DNA of 58,502 bases, taken from assembly GCA_031265355.1 (NCBI GenBank), contig JAISCT010000002.1:1-58502 (forward strand), read 5' to 3'. The notes beneath the pieces are model-generated. The model worked only from the letters and a program-made list of their open reading frames with translations, did not search any database and was not told the origin of the DNA. Source of the stretch: Oscillospiraceae bacterium (GTDB lineage Bacteria > Bacillota > Clostridia > Oscillospirales > UBA929). This document shows positions 26,033 through 35,419 of the stretch, one piece after another. Made by a program: the position numbers and the translations under genes. Position 1 is the stretch's first letter. Each line of letters starts with the position of its first letter.

Positions 26033-27067
26033 CTACAGCGCGTCCTTCCGTTTGCCGCTTTGCAGCAGCGCGGCCAAAATGATGATGGCGCCCTTGATGA
26101 TCTGTTGGGGATACGAAGGGATGTTCATCAGATTCATGATGTTCCCGATGAGACCCAAAATCAGCACGCCCATCAGGGTGTTGAGGGCGGTGCCGGAACC
26201 GCCGGTCAGGCTGGCGCCGCCAATGACGACGGCCGCGATGGCGTCGAGTTCCAACCCCTCGCCGAACTGAGCGGAGCCGACCGCGGCCCGGGAGGCACTG
26301 ATCACGCCGCCGAGGGCGCAGAGACCGGCGGAGATGACGTAGACGGAGAATTTGTACGCGCCTACGCGGATGCCGGAGAGGCGCACGGCCGACTCATTGC
26401 TGCCCGTCGCTCGGATCAGGCGGCCAAAGGAGGTGTAGCGCAGCACGAGCATGACGACGGCGAAGACGGCAAGCGCCGCCCAGACAGGATAGGGAACGGC
26501 GAGAAAGGTTTGCTTCGCCTGTGTCTGCGGGAGGTTCAAAAAACTCCCTTTGCCGAACCGGATCAGCGGATTGGTCGGTTTCAGGTTGATGGGTTTGCCC
26601 TGAGAGATCATGAAGGCGAGGCCCCGGGCGACGGTCATGACGGCCAGCGTCACGACGAAGGGCGCCATGCGCCTAAACGATACGAAATAAGCCGCGCACG
26701 CGCCGAGCACCATGAGGAGCGCAATCGTCAGTACAATCGACAGCAGCACGGGCAGCCCCATTGTCGTGGTGAAGGTGGCCACAAGCACCGCGCCCAGCGC
26801 CACCATCGAGCCCACCGAGAGATCGATGCCTCCGGTCAGAATCACCATCAGCATCCCCATCGATACAATGGCCAGACCGGCGTTCTGCCGCAACAGGTTG
26901 AAGATGTTCATCGGCGTCAGGAACGAGGAGGAGAGCATAATGGAGACGCTGAGCAGCAGCACCAGCGTGATGACCGGAATCATTTTTCGTAGATGAAATT
27001 TGGATATGAGCGCCGCGCCGCCGCGTCTTTCGTTCGTATCGGATCCTTTTGCCTCTCTGTTCATCAT
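26033..27067 (-). CDS. Sugar ABC transporter permease (RbsC type)
   Basis: ATG 27067 overlaps the ATPase stop in ATGA, showing translational coupling; ATG 27064 is alternative. The 344-residue protein has about eight to ten hydrophobic segments and family motifs ILTGGIDLSVGSMVALGA, GLELDAIAAVVIGGASLTGG and LMNIPSYPQQIIKGAIIILA. It forms the homodimeric membrane channel of a ribose-type importer. The frame extends upstream inside the ATPase gene, but that part is a shadow. Confidence 0.9.
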   Translation of the reverse strand: MMNREAKGSDTNERRGGAALISKFHLRKMIPVITLVLLLSVSIMLSSSFLTPMNIFNLLRQNAGLAIVSMGMLMVILTGGIDLSVGSMVALGAVLVATFTTTMGLPVLLSIVLTIALLMVLGACAAYFVSFRRMAPFVVTLAVMTVARGLAFMISQGKPINLKPTNPLIRFGKGSFLNLPQTQAKQTFLAVPYPVWAALAVFAVVMLVLRYTSFGRLIRATGSNESAVRLSGIRVGAYKFSVYVISAGLCALGGVISASRAAVGSAQFGEGLELDAIAAVVIGGASLTGGSGTALNTLMGVLILGLIGNIMNLMNIPSYPQQIIKGAIIILAALLQSGKRKDAL

Positions 27068-28560
27068 TGCACCCCACCACCCACAGCCAGCCGTAAGATA
27101 TTGGCTTCGCTCAGGTCTTCTTTTTTGAGCTGCTCCATCACGACGCCCTTCGCCATGACGAGCGCGCGATCGCACATGCCGATGATCTCCGGCATCTCGG
27201 AGGAGACAAACACAACGCCCAGCCCATGGGCGGCGAACTCGTTGATCAGCCGGTAGATCTCCGTCTTCGCGCCGACGTCCACGCCTCGGGTGGGTTCGTC
27301 CAGCAAAATGACGTCGCACTCCGTGTTGAACCACTTGGCCAGTACGACCTTCTGTTGGTTGCCGCCACTGAGGCTGTTGACGCTGTCGCGGACGTCGCCA
27401 GCCTTGACGGACAGCCGTCCGCAAAGATTTCTGGCGATGGCGTTTTCCTTCTGGAACAGGATCACCCCCAACGCGCCGAGAACCTTGCGGAGAGCGGCCA
27501 TCGTCATGTTCTCACTGATCGGTTTGTCAATGACCAGCCCTTGGTCCTTCCGGTTTTCCGGCACCAGCGCAATGCCGTGCCGCACCCCCGTGTGCGGCGA
27601 CCGGACATGGACGGCCTGTCCGCGCAGCCAGACCTGCCCGCTCTGCCGGCCGTCGCCCCCAAAGATGGCCCGCAGCACCTCTGTGCGCCCGCTGCCGACG
27701 AGGCCCGCGATGCCAAGTACCTCGCCCCGCCGCAGGGAAAACGACACGTCGGAGAATTTAGGCGGACCCGAGAGATTCTCCACACGGAGCACCTCCTCCC
27801 CCAGCGTCACATCGCGTTTGGGGAACATGGCACCGAGCCGCCCGCCGATCATGAGCTCGATGACGTCATCTGTCTGTGCGCCTTCCCGGGGCATCGAACC
27901 CGTGACCGTCCCGTCCCGCAGCGTAGTGATCGTGTCCGCGATCTGGAAGATCTCCTGCATGCGGTGGGAGATGTAAATGATGCAGACGCCCGCGCTCTTT
28001 AACTTCATCAGGGTTTCAAACAACTTGACGACTTCGTTGTCGCTGAGAACAGCCGTCGGCTCGTCGAGGATCAGAATCTTCGCGTGAAACGCCAGGGCCT
28101 TCGCGATCTCGACGATCTGTTGGGAGGCCACCGGCAGGTCCCCTGTGATCGCCTGGGGGCTGATGTGAAAGCCGAGACCGTCGATGATCTCCTTTGTCTT
28201 TTGGTTGATCTCCTTCCAGTTTACGAGGCCGAAGGAGTGCGAAAGTTTATCCAGGAAGATGTTTTCGGCCACCGTAATGTCGGGGGCCAGTTCAAATTCC
28301 TGATATACGATCCCGATGCCGAGCTCGCGGCCGCGTTTGGGCGTCGAGATGGCCACTTCTTTCCCGTCGATCCGGATGACGCCGGCGTCCTTCTGGTACG
28401 CACCGGCCAAAATCTTCATCAGCGTGGATTTTCCCGCTCCGTTTTCTCCGACCAGCGCGTGGATCTCCCCCGCCTTGGCCCGGAACGTGACGCCTTTGAG
28501 TGCGTGGATGCCCCCAAAACTCTTGACGACGTCCTCCATCTCAATTCTGTAGGTGTCCAA
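27064..28560 (-). CDS. Sugar ABC transporter ATPase, two nucleotide-binding domains (RbsA type)
   Basis: A TTG start at 28560 is preferred because GGAGG (28570-28574) is 9 bases upstream; the longer in-frame ATG at 28611 has no such site. The 498-residue chain has two ABC domains: GENGAGKST with ILILDEPTA, and a second half with GLVGSGRTE, LSGGNQQKVVLAKW and ILLDEPTRGVD. The degenerate first signature (ASQQIVEIAKAL) is normal in RbsA/MglA proteins. It drives uptake through the permease encoded next. Confidence 0.9.
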   Translation of the reverse strand: MDTYRIEMEDVVKSFGGIHALKGVTFRAKAGEIHALVGENGAGKSTLMKILAGAYQKDAGVIRIDGKEVAISTPKRGRELGIGIVYQEFELAPDITVAENIFLDKLSHSFGLVNWKEINQKTKEIIDGLGFHISPQAITGDLPVASQQIVEIAKALAFHAKILILDEPTAVLSDNEVVKLFETLMKLKSAGVCIIYISHRMQEIFQIADTITTLRDGTVTGSMPREGAQTDDVIELMIGGRLGAMFPKRDVTLGEEVLRVENLSGPPKFSDVSFSLRRGEVLGIAGLVGSGRTEVLRAIFGGDGRQSGQVWLRGQAVHVRSPHTGVRHGIALVPENRKDQGLVIDKPISENMTMAALRKVLGALGVILFQKENAIARNLCGRLSVKAGDVRDSVNSLSGGNQQKVVLAKWFNTECDVILLDEPTRGVDVGAKTEIYRLINEFAAHGLGVVFVSSEMPEIIGMCDRALVMAKGVVMEQLKKEDLSEANILRLAVGGGVQ

Positions 28561-28676
28561 CCCATCAGGCCTCCTCACACCAAATTCGCGCGATACAGTG
28601 GATGCGGGCACAAGGCGAGATTTGCCGCACCCGGATAGAGCTCATCAAAATAGCCAAACAATTTCACTACAAAATT

Positions 28677-28732
28677 ATCTTATTACACATTTTTGAGAAT
28701 GTAAAGTACGCACTTTTGTGTAACCGGACACA
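28677..28732 (-). promoter_or_regulatory. Promoter and operator-like box of the sugar ABC operon
   Basis: On the minus strand TTTACA (28705-28700), a 17-base spacer and TAAGAT (28682-28677). Upstream at 28732-28717 is TGTGTCCGGTTACACA. The box, the spacer CAAAA-GTGCGTAC and the -35 region match those of the kinase promoter at 30015-30071, implying one regulator for both. Confidence 0.65.
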
Positions 28733-28835
28733 CAGCTGTGAAGAGATAGTGATAACATTTGGTTACAGTAGCCAAAAATGAGGGAGGATGTCCGGAGTGG
28801 CGCTTGCGCACAGAAAATTTTAGGCACACCAAATC

Positions 28836-28864
28836 ACCGCGCTCCGATTGTGTGAAAGCGCGGT
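28836..28864 (-). terminator. Short stem-loop after the kinase gene
   Basis: accgcgct (28836-28843) pairs with 28857-28864, 15 bases past the kinase stop, followed on minus by GATTTGG. A weak terminator at best. Confidence 0.4.
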
Positions 28865-28879
28865 AGTGGATGCGGCGAT

Positions 28880-29902
28880 TTACCGCTGTACGCGTCCGGA
28901 GACGTCGCCGGCGGCCAGCCGCCGCACCTCCTCCGCCGAGACGCGATTGACGTCGCCCTGGATGGTATGTTTCAGGCAGGAGGCCGCCACGGCAAAGGCC
29001 AGCGCCTCGTCCGCCGGCCACCCGGCTCGACGCGCATGGATCAGCCCCGCGCAGAAGCTGTCGCCGCCGCCGACGCGGTCTACAATGTGCACGGTGTATT
29101 CGGGTGCGAAATGAGCCTGCCCGTTTTCCCAGACCATACCGGACCAAGTGTTGTCACTGGCGGACAGACTGCCGCGAAGCGTGATGGCCACCAAGCTGAA
29201 ACCAAAACGGACGGCCAGCGTCTCCGCCACCTGACGGTAGCCGTCCCGTGTCAGACGCCCCGCCGCCACGTCGCTGCCCTCCGCTCGGATACCGAACACG
29301 CGCTCGGCATCCTCCTCGTTGGCGATGCAGACGTTCACATCGGCCATGAGTCGCCCCATCGTCTGCTCCGCCTGAGCGGATGTCCATAAATTTTTGCGGA
29401 AGTTTAAATCGCAGCTCACTGTGCAGCCGTGGCGCCGGGCGGCCCGGCACGCGGCGGCGCACAGATCGGCCGCCCGCGGGCTGAGCGCCGGCGTGATTCC
29501 CGTGAAATGGAACCAGTCGGCGTCTTGGAAGATAGCGTCGAAATCAAAGTCCTCCGCGCCGGCTTCCGCTAGGGCGGAGTGAGCGCGGTCGTACACCACT
29601 TTCGAGGGGCGCTGGGAGGCTCCCTTTTCGCAGTAATAAATCCCCACGCGCTCGCCGCCCCAGACGATGTGGGTGGTGTCCACGCCGAAAGACCGCAGGA
29701 AGTTGCGCGCGGCCAGCCCGATGTCGTGGGCGGGCAGGCGCGTCACAAAGACGGCGTCATCGCCGAAATTCGCCAGCGAGACGGCGACATTGGCCTCACC
29801 GCCGCCAAAAGTGGCCTCAAACTCCGGTTCTTGGAAAAAACGCAAACAATCCTTGGGTGCGAGGCGCAGCATAAGCTCACCCAGTGTGACAATTTTTGAC
29901 AT
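28880..29902 (-). CDS. kdgK: 2-keto-3-deoxygluconate kinase, PfkB family
   Basis: ATG 29902 follows GAAGGGAG. The 340-residue protein shows the PfkB fold: MSKIVTLGELMLRL, a glycine loop GGGEANVAVSLA, and GGGDSFCAGLIHA with catalytic Asp281. The stretch YYCEKGASQRPSKVVYDR is typical of 2-keto-3-deoxygluconate kinases, which make KDPG for Entner-Doudoroff-type uronate or gluconate breakdown. No KDPG aldolase is in the window. It is monocistronic here but shares its promoter layout with the ABC operon directly downstream, linking them to one pathway. Confidence 0.8.
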   Translation of the reverse strand: MSKIVTLGELMLRLAPKDCLRFFQEPEFEATFGGGEANVAVSLANFGDDAVFVTRLPAHDIGLAARNFLRSFGVDTTHIVWGGERVGIYYCEKGASQRPSKVVYDRAHSALAEAGAEDFDFDAIFQDADWFHFTGITPALSPRAADLCAAACRAARRHGCTVSCDLNFRKNLWTSAQAEQTMGRLMADVNVCIANEEDAERVFGIRAEGSDVAAGRLTRDGYRQVAETLAVRFGFSLVAITLRGSLSASDNTWSGMVWENGQAHFAPEYTVHIVDRVGGGDSFCAGLIHARRAGWPADEALAFAVAASCLKHTIQGDVNRVSAEEVRRLAAGDVSGRVQR

Positions 29903-30014
29903 ATAAAAACTCCCTTCTGACCCGGCTGGGTACGGCGGCGCACAGCGCCGCGGGATGCAAGAAGGTCGGCAGGCCCGGACCCGCCGGAGACAGCCGCGCT
30001 TCTGTGCAATATCC

Positions 30015-30071
30015 ATTATAAGTACAGTGTGTACTGCCTGTAAAGTAGGCACAATTTTGTGACTGGTCACA
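30015..30071 (-). promoter_or_regulatory. Promoter and operator-like box of the kinase gene
   Basis: On the minus strand TTTACA (30044-30039), an 18-base spacer and TATAAT (30020-30015). Upstream at 30071-30058 is TGTGACCAGTCACA, with perfect TGTGAC/GTCACA arms, in the same position as the box of the ABC operon. The spacer contains a second dyad AGTACA-CACTGTACT. Confidence 0.7.
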
Positions 30072-30119
30072 GGAAGACGGGCGCAGGGAGGTATGTGGGG
30101 AGATGCGCGGGGGGAGACA

Positions 30120-30153
30120 ACACAGGCCGCACCCCGAAGGGTGCGGCCTGTGT
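30120..30153. terminator. Perfect 15-bp stem-loop after the FtsX permease
   Basis: acacaggccgcaccc, loop cgaa, then the exact complement. It lies 55 bases past the permease stop on the minus strand and isolates it from the kinase promoter. Confidence 0.7.
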
Positions 30154-30208
30154 AAAGGTATGTCGCCCAGAGAGGCGCATTGAGATATAGGGGTTCAGGT
30201 GTCAGGTT

Positions 30209-32785
30209 TTATATGACTTCGTCCCGCAGCGCGTCAATGACGTTGACGTTTTTCATCTGGTTCACCGCGTATATCATGGTGACAAACACCACAAAAAACA
30301 CGCTGAATACACTGATGGCAATGCCGCTCCATGGCAAGATAAAAGGAAGGGATACACCGATGGAAATAATCTTGTAAATCAGCCACGTCATGACTGCGGA
30401 GGCGGGGAGACCATACAGCAAAGCTTTGAGACCATAGAAGATACACTCAAAGTTCATCATCTTATCAAAGCTGCGATCGCCGAGTCCCATGGAGCGGAGC
30501 ATGGCAAACTCGCGCCTGCGCAAGCGGATTCCGGTGGAGATGGTGTTGAACACATTGGCAATCGTGATGAGAGAGATTAAAATCACAAAACCATATGTGA
30601 AGATGTTGATGATCAGAATGGCATTTCGGTTTTGTGCCAGCCTTTCATCCACATTCAAAAGCGTGTATCCCGAGACACGGTCGTCCTCACTCACGATCGT
30701 TTCCATCTCATTCGCCGATTTCGTCGGATCATTTGACAAAAAGATCATGTGCAGCCCATTGCTGTCGGGCTCTTGCAGCCCATCCAGACTGCCTTTCAAC
30801 GAATAGGGTGCGAAGGCGCAAAAGTCGAAGGACATGGAGGGGGGTACCTCTTTGGGCAGTTGATCCACGATTGTCAGGGTGACAGGGTATGGTGCGCGTG
30901 GTTCTCCGACAGAATGTTCGCCATGCACAATTTCTATGGATACGGCGTCGGCGTTAAAGAGGTTGGATGTCTCGTAGTGTTTGTTGGCTGGATTGTACGT
31001 TGTAAGACTTGCGACAGCCGGAAGTTTGGTCTGTCCGTCTGTATATTCCTCCGCGGGAAGCCCCAGGTCCCTCAGATAGCGCAAATAGACGGAATCCTCG
31101 ATGAAAAAGATGGGAAGCGCGGAATCATATGATTCGTCCGTCGTATTGTCTTTCTGTTCAAAGAAGTGCACCGGAATTTTACAGTCATAAACAGCGTTGA
31201 TATAATAGCTGCTGTCATACACCTCATTGACATGTTTCAAGTTTTCATACAGTCGCAGAAAATCCTCGGTTTTCACGCGGTAAGCGGACGGCAAAGAGGG
31301 GTCGAGAGAGAGATCGTATCCATAATCTGAGATTGTAATTTCACTGCTCTGTTTGAGGTATAATCCGAGTGCACTTGTGGAAATGAACAACACCACGCTG
31401 ACGAAAAGCGAGATGACGGTGCTGCGATAGCGTTTTTTGTTCCGCTTGAGATTTTTGAACGCAAGCGTTCCTTCCAATCCAAACAAAAGACCGATTATTG
31501 CGGGGGTTTTCACAGATTTAGCATTGATTTTTACATTATTTGTCTGTCGGATTGTCTCGATGGCGGATTGCTTCACAGCTCTTTTGGCCGGGATATAGGC
31601 GGAAAGCAGGATGGTGACAATGCCCAGCGCCGCCGCTGTTACAAGGGCGGGGACGGACAAAGAGAGGGAGAAGGAAGTGGTACTACGGCTGATGCTTTTG
31701 AAAATACCGCCGATAAACCGGAGTGTGAGGCCGATGCCGCCTACACCTGCGAGGAGCCCAATAGGAATGCCGATGCTCCCGATACAAATGCCTTCAAACA
31801 GCACGGACTTTCGCAGCTGTTTTTTGGTCGCGCCCACAGAAGAAAGCACACCGAATTGGCGCGAGCGCTCACTGACTGAGATGGCAAATGAATTGTAAAT
31901 CAGTAGAATGGAGCCCGCCATAATCATGACAATTAAAAAGCCGGCGAAAGAATACAGAACTCTGTTGAAATTGTCGCTGTTTGAAATGCCCATAAGCCGC
32001 AGCAACATCTGATTCAATTCATAGTTGCGGCCATCCGCCGTCTTTTCGGCAAAGTCATATACTTGGCCGGGCCTTTTGAGCGCGGTAAAGACGGTGAAAC
32101 TGTCGGATTCGGCCACGGAGGCGGAGTCCATTTTTGTGATCGCCGTATAGCCGGGCGCGGGGTATGCCTCAAAACCCGGCCTTTCATAAATGCCGACGAC
32201 GGTGTACGTTTTGGTCGTTTCGGGCAGAAAGATTTCCGCTGTGGCGTCTTCCGCTTCACCACTCTGAAACGGATGCTGCTGGCCGAGTTTTTTGTCGCCG
32301 AGCAGGCGATTTCCCACCGACAGCGTCACTTTATCGCCGATCTTGTAGCTGACGCCGCCGTTTGTTTCAACGTGTTTAGGAATCAAGATCTCGCCGCTGT
32401 TTCGCGGACGCTGCCCGGCCTTGATGTGGATCGGGAGCGCGCTGAAGGCCGTGTCGTCTACCCCCGAGAGGAAGAGATAAGGCTTGAGCGGATTTTGACC
32501 GCCCGGGAGCAGAGCGTATCCCACATTCTGCGCGACCGCGGCGGTTTTAACCCTGCTGTCTGTGGTTATTTTCTGCGAGAAAGCAAAGTCTACGTCTGTG
32601 AATTTGATGTGCCAGTCTCCGCTTTGCACAATTTTTTCTTGAATCAAATAGTTTTGCAAAGAGGAGATGAACGTCGTTACCCCCGCAATCATGGTGACGG
32701 ACAGGATGACGCCGACAATCGTGACAACCGTCCGCGTACGGTTCTTTTTTAGACTTTGTAAGGTGATTTTGTTAAAAATATTCAT
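30209..32785 (-). CDS. ABC transporter permease with two FtsX domains
   Basis: The 858-residue protein starts [30 protein letters not shown], has a long extracytoplasmic stretch, a first block of three helices near 280-400, a second N-terminal-like helix near 440-465 (KRNKKRYRSTVISLFVSVVLF), and three final helices. This double FtsX layout is usual for clostridial MacB/YtrF-like exporters or peptide-sensing transporters. The start overlaps the ATPase stop by 4 bases. With the two-component genes upstream it resembles an antimicrobial-peptide detection and resistance module; the substrate is inferred only from context. Confidence 0.85.
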   Translation of the reverse strand: MNIFNKITLQSLKKNRTRTVVTIVGVILSVTMIAGVTTFISSLQNYLIQEKIVQSGDWHIKFTDVDFAFSQKITTDSRVKTAAVAQNVGYALLPGGQNPLKPYLFLSGVDDTAFSALPIHIKAGQRPRNSGEILIPKHVETNGGVSYKIGDKVTLSVGNRLLGDKKLGQQHPFQSGEAEDATAEIFLPETTKTYTVVGIYERPGFEAYPAPGYTAITKMDSASVAESDSFTVFTALKRPGQVYDFAEKTADGRNYELNQMLLRLMGISNSDNFNRVLYSFAGFLIVMIMAGSILLIYNSFAISVSERSRQFGVLSSVGATKKQLRKSVLFEGICIGSIGIPIGLLAGVGGIGLTLRFIGGIFKSISRSTTSFSLSLSVPALVTAAALGIVTILLSAYIPAKRAVKQSAIETIRQTNNVKINAKSVKTPAIIGLLFGLEGTLAFKNLKRNKKRYRSTVISLFVSVVLFISTSALGLYLKQSSEITISDYGYDLSLDPSLPSAYRVKTEDFLRLYENLKHVNEVYDSSYYINAVYDCKIPVHFFEQKDNTTDESYDSALPIFFIEDSVYLRYLRDLGLPAEEYTDGQTKLPAVASLTTYNPANKHYETSNLFNADAVSIEIVHGEHSVGEPRAPYPVTLTIVDQLPKEVPPSMSFDFCAFAPYSLKGSLDGLQEPDSNGLHMIFLSNDPTKSANEMETIVSEDDRVSGYTLLNVDERLAQNRNAILIINIFTYGFVILISLITIANVFNTISTGIRLRRREFAMLRSMGLGDRSFDKMMNFECIFYGLKALLYGLPASAVMTWLIYKIISIGVSLPFILPWSGIAISVFSVFFVVFVTMIYAVNQMKNVNVIDALRDEVI

Positions 32786-33465
32786 GACCGTATCCTCTCA
32801 TCCCGCACAATTTTGCCGTCTGAAATGCCGATGATGCGGTCGGCCTGCAAGGCGATGTTTTCATCGTGCGTGACGATGATCAGAGTTTGATTGTATTTTT
32901 GATTGCTAAGTTTTAGCAAATTGATGATTTCCTGCCTATTTTGACTGTCTAAATTTCCAGTGGGTTCGTCGGCCAACATGACCATGGGGGCGTTCATCAG
33001 TGCCCGGCCAATGGACACGCGCTGTTGTTGGCCGCCCGAGAGCTGATTTGGGAGATGTGTGCGGCGCTCGGACAAACTGAGCAGTCGCAAAAGCTCGTTT
33101 AGCCGCTCCTGATTGACTTCACGCTGGTCCATCAGTACGGGCAATGTGATGTTTTCCACCACGTTCAAGGTTGGAATAAGATTGTAAAACTGATAGATGA
33201 GCCCCACCTGTCGCCTGCGGAATATAGCCAGTTTCTCGCTGTTCTGGGCGTATATATCCTGGCCGTCAAGGTACACCTTGCCGCTGGTCGGTACGTCCAC
33301 GCCGCCAATGATGTGCAGCAGGGTGGATTTTCCAGATCCGCTCGACCCGATGATCGCCGCAAATTCCCCTTTTTCCACCGTGAGCGAAACATGGTCGAGC
33401 GCTGCGACTTGATTTTCGCCATTGCCGTAGATCTTGCACAAATTTTCAATCTTCAAAAGTTCCAT
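32782..33465 (-). CDS. ABC transporter ATPase (LolD/MacB type)
   Basis: The 227-residue protein has Walker [11 protein letters not shown]-loop in [18 protein letters not shown], signature [15 protein letters not shown], Walker [15 protein letters not shown] and an H-loop in [18 protein letters not shown]. This subfamily partners FtsX permeases in mechanotransmission rather than classical transport. It is translationally coupled to the permease and lies 112 bases after the histidine kinase gene. Confidence 0.9.
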   Translation of the reverse strand: MELLKIENLCKIYGNGENQVAALDHVSLTVEKGEFAAIIGSSGSGKSTLLHIIGGVDVPTSGKVYLDGQDIYAQNSEKLAIFRRRQVGLIYQFYNLIPTLNVVENITLPVLMDQREVNQERLNELLRLLSLSERRTHLPNQLSGGQQQRVSIGRALMNAPMVMLADEPTGNLDSQNRQEIINLLKLSNQKYNQTLIIVTHDENIALQADRIIGISDGKIVRDERIRS

Positions 33466-33577
33466 AGAGATACCCCGCCTTTCTGAATCCGGGCGCCTTC
33501 ATCGCATCTGCCGAAAGAGTCCGGCGCCGCGCCGGGCGAGTGGTGTGAGAGGCGCCCATGCAAGTACTATACCACTG

Positions 33578-34606
33578 TCAAATGACACGGCGGTGACTTT
33601 CAGATGACACATCCGTCACTTTGGGAAACCGTATGGCAAACACCGCGCCGCCCCGCGGGTGGTTTTTGGCGGCGATCGTCCCATCCTGCCGTGTGATGAT
33701 CATTTTGCACAGGGCCAATCCAATCCCATACCCCATTGTATTTGTACTTTTTCCGCGATAAAATCGGTCAAATAAGCGCGGTAGATCCTCTTTTTCAAAC
33801 CCTGCACCGCTGTCGCGAATAACAAGTTCGGTAAATAGGGTGTTGTCTGCACAAGTGATCTCGATCTTGCCGTTTTCGCCCGCACTTTCCATACAATTTT
33901 TCAAGATATTTTGCACGGCCTCGGAGAGCCAGCCCCGGTCGCCCTGTATCGTGGCGTCTTCCGGCACATCCGTTTGCAAATCGATGCCGCGCAGTTCCAT
34001 GGGAATGGCCAACGGGCGCAGCGCGGATTGGACCAGTTCGGCCACGCGGATGGGCTCGCGTTGAAACATCACCACGCCCGCGTCCAGGCGGGAGAGTTTG
34101 AGCAGGGAGGTGATCAGCCAGTCCATGCGCACAAGCAGTTCCTCCGCTTCGCGGACAAAGGTCTGCCGTTCTTTTTCGTCGTCGGCTTTTGCCAAAAAAG
34201 ACAAGACAAGGTTCACGGAGGTGAGCGGGGTTCGCAGTTGGTGGGCAATATCGGTCAAAGAATCGGCGAGGTATTGTTTGTCCCGGGTCAGCGCCTCGTT
34301 CTGCTCTCGAATGCGCAAAGTCATTTTGGTGATTTCACTGTATAAGACGGCGAGTTCGCCCTCGTCAAAATCGCCGAGCGCCAAGCGGTCCGCGTTGTGA
34401 AGCACGAGGTCGATCTGCTGGGAAATCCGCGCAAGGCTGCGGTACCGCGCGCGGGTGAAGACAAAAAAAACGACTCCGAAGACGACGGCGTTCGTCATAA
34501 CAAGAACACCGGCCGCTGTGTGGAGGATGAAGCCAGCTGTGACCCCGGCGGCGGCCAGCACAAGGAACAGAGCGGCAAACTGACGAAACTCTTTATTCCG
34601 AAACAT
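33578..34606 (-). CDS. Intramembrane-type sensor histidine kinase
   Basis: ATG 34606 is 6 bases after GGGAGG; the 342-residue protein has two close transmembrane helices (about 8-27 and 33-51) with almost no extracellular loop. A linker/HAMP-like coil follows, then DHp with phospho-His in SLTDIAHQLRTPLTS, then the ATPase motifs N (NILKNCMESA), G1 (DSGAGF) and G2 (GYGIGLALCK). Kinases of this form (BceS-like) take their signal from the partner ABC transporter. The start lies inside the end of the response regulator gene (14-base overlap). Confidence 0.85.
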   Translation of the reverse strand: MFRNKEFRQFAALFLVLAAAGVTAGFILHTAAGVLVMTNAVVFGVVFFVFTRARYRSLARISQQIDLVLHNADRLALGDFDEGELAVLYSEITKMTLRIREQNEALTRDKQYLADSLTDIAHQLRTPLTSVNLVLSFLAKADDEKERQTFVREAEELLVRMDWLITSLLKLSRLDAGVVMFQREPIRVAELVQSALRPLAIPMELRGIDLQTDVPEDATIQGDRGWLSEAVQNILKNCMESAGENGKIEITCADNTLFTELVIRDSGAGFEKEDLPRLFDRFYRGKSTNTMGYGIGLALCKMIITRQDGTIAAKNHPRGGAVFAIRFPKVTDVSSESHRRVI

Positions 34607-35279
34607 GCCGGCCTCCCAACTTGTAGCCAACGCCGCGAACGGTCAGGATGATCTGCGGATTTGCGGGGTCGTCCTCAATTTTCTCGCGAAGATGTTTGAC
34701 GTATACGGTCAGTGTGTTGTCATTGACAAATTCTCCGGCCGCGTCCCAGAGTTCGTCCAACAGCTGATTGCGGGTAATGATGTTGCCCTGATTGCTCAAA
34801 AACACCAGCAGAAGACGGTATTCCAAGGCGGAAAGAAAGATCTCTTTGCTGTGTTTTTTTACAAGACCGCTTGCCGTATCGACGTGGAGGGCGTCGATTT
34901 CAAAGGTGGCCTTAGCGCGTCCGCTCTTTCGCAGGGCAGTGCCGATTCTGGCGATCAATTCCCGTGGGCGAAAGGGTTTGGTGATGTAGTCGTCCGCACC
35001 TATGTTTAACCCGGTGACGACGCTCGCCTCATCGCCGGAAGCAGTCAGAAAGATCACCGGAATATCCTGCTGTTCTTTGATTGCCGTACACACCGCAAAG
35101 CCGTTGCCGTCGGGCAGGGACACGTCAATCAGCGCCAGGTCAAATTGGCCGCTGCCCAGCGCGGCCAGGGCCTCTTGCTGCGTGACCGTATGGGTGACGG
35201 TAAAATCCTCGGAGCGGAGCAGTCGAATGAGATTTTTGGCGATTGCCCTGTCGTCCTCAACCAGAAATATGCGTGGCAT
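34593..35279 (-). CDS. OmpR-family response regulator
   Basis: The 228-residue protein has a receiver domain (FLVEDDRAIAKNLIRLL, phospho-Asp in LALIDVSLPDGNG, TASGDEASVV, DYITKPF with the conserved Lys) and a C-terminal winged helix (ALEYRLLLVFLSNQGNIITRNQLLDELWD, VNDNTLTVYVKHLREKI). It heads the operon and very likely controls the ABC genes downstream. GGGGGG precedes the ATG. Confidence 0.9.
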   Translation of the reverse strand: MPRIFLVEDDRAIAKNLIRLLRSEDFTVTHTVTQQEALAALGSGQFDLALIDVSLPDGNGFAVCTAIKEQQDIPVIFLTASGDEASVVTGLNIGADDYITKPFRPRELIARIGTALRKSGRAKATFEIDALHVDTASGLVKKHSKEIFLSALEYRLLLVFLSNQGNIITRNQLLDELWDAAGEFVNDNTLTVYVKHLREKIEDDPANPQIILTVRGVGYKLGGRHVSE

Positions 35280-35321
35280 CGGTTGGCCCCCCTGTCAGTT
35301 TCTCTTCTTATGATGCCTCAA

Positions 35322-35350
35322 ATTATACCGTAAAATCCTGAGATTGACAA
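35322..35350 (-). promoter_or_regulatory. Promoter of the two-component/ABC operon
   Basis: On the minus strand TTGTCA (35350-35345), a 17-base spacer and TATAAT (35327-35322), 43 bases before the regulator ATG. Confidence 0.75.
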
Positions 35351-35364
35351 GCGGGCGTCAAAGA

Positions 35365-35394
35365 GGGTTGGAACCCTTCTGTGGGTTCCAACCC
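35365..35394 (-). terminator. Terminator after the vWA adhesin gene
   Basis: A perfect 12-bp stem gggttggaaccc with a 6-base loop, 26 bases after the adhesin stop, followed on minus by CTCTTTG. It almost abuts the next operon's -35 box. Confidence 0.65.
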
Positions 35395-35419
35395 TCGGTA
35401 AGGTTTTGATGTGCCTTCG

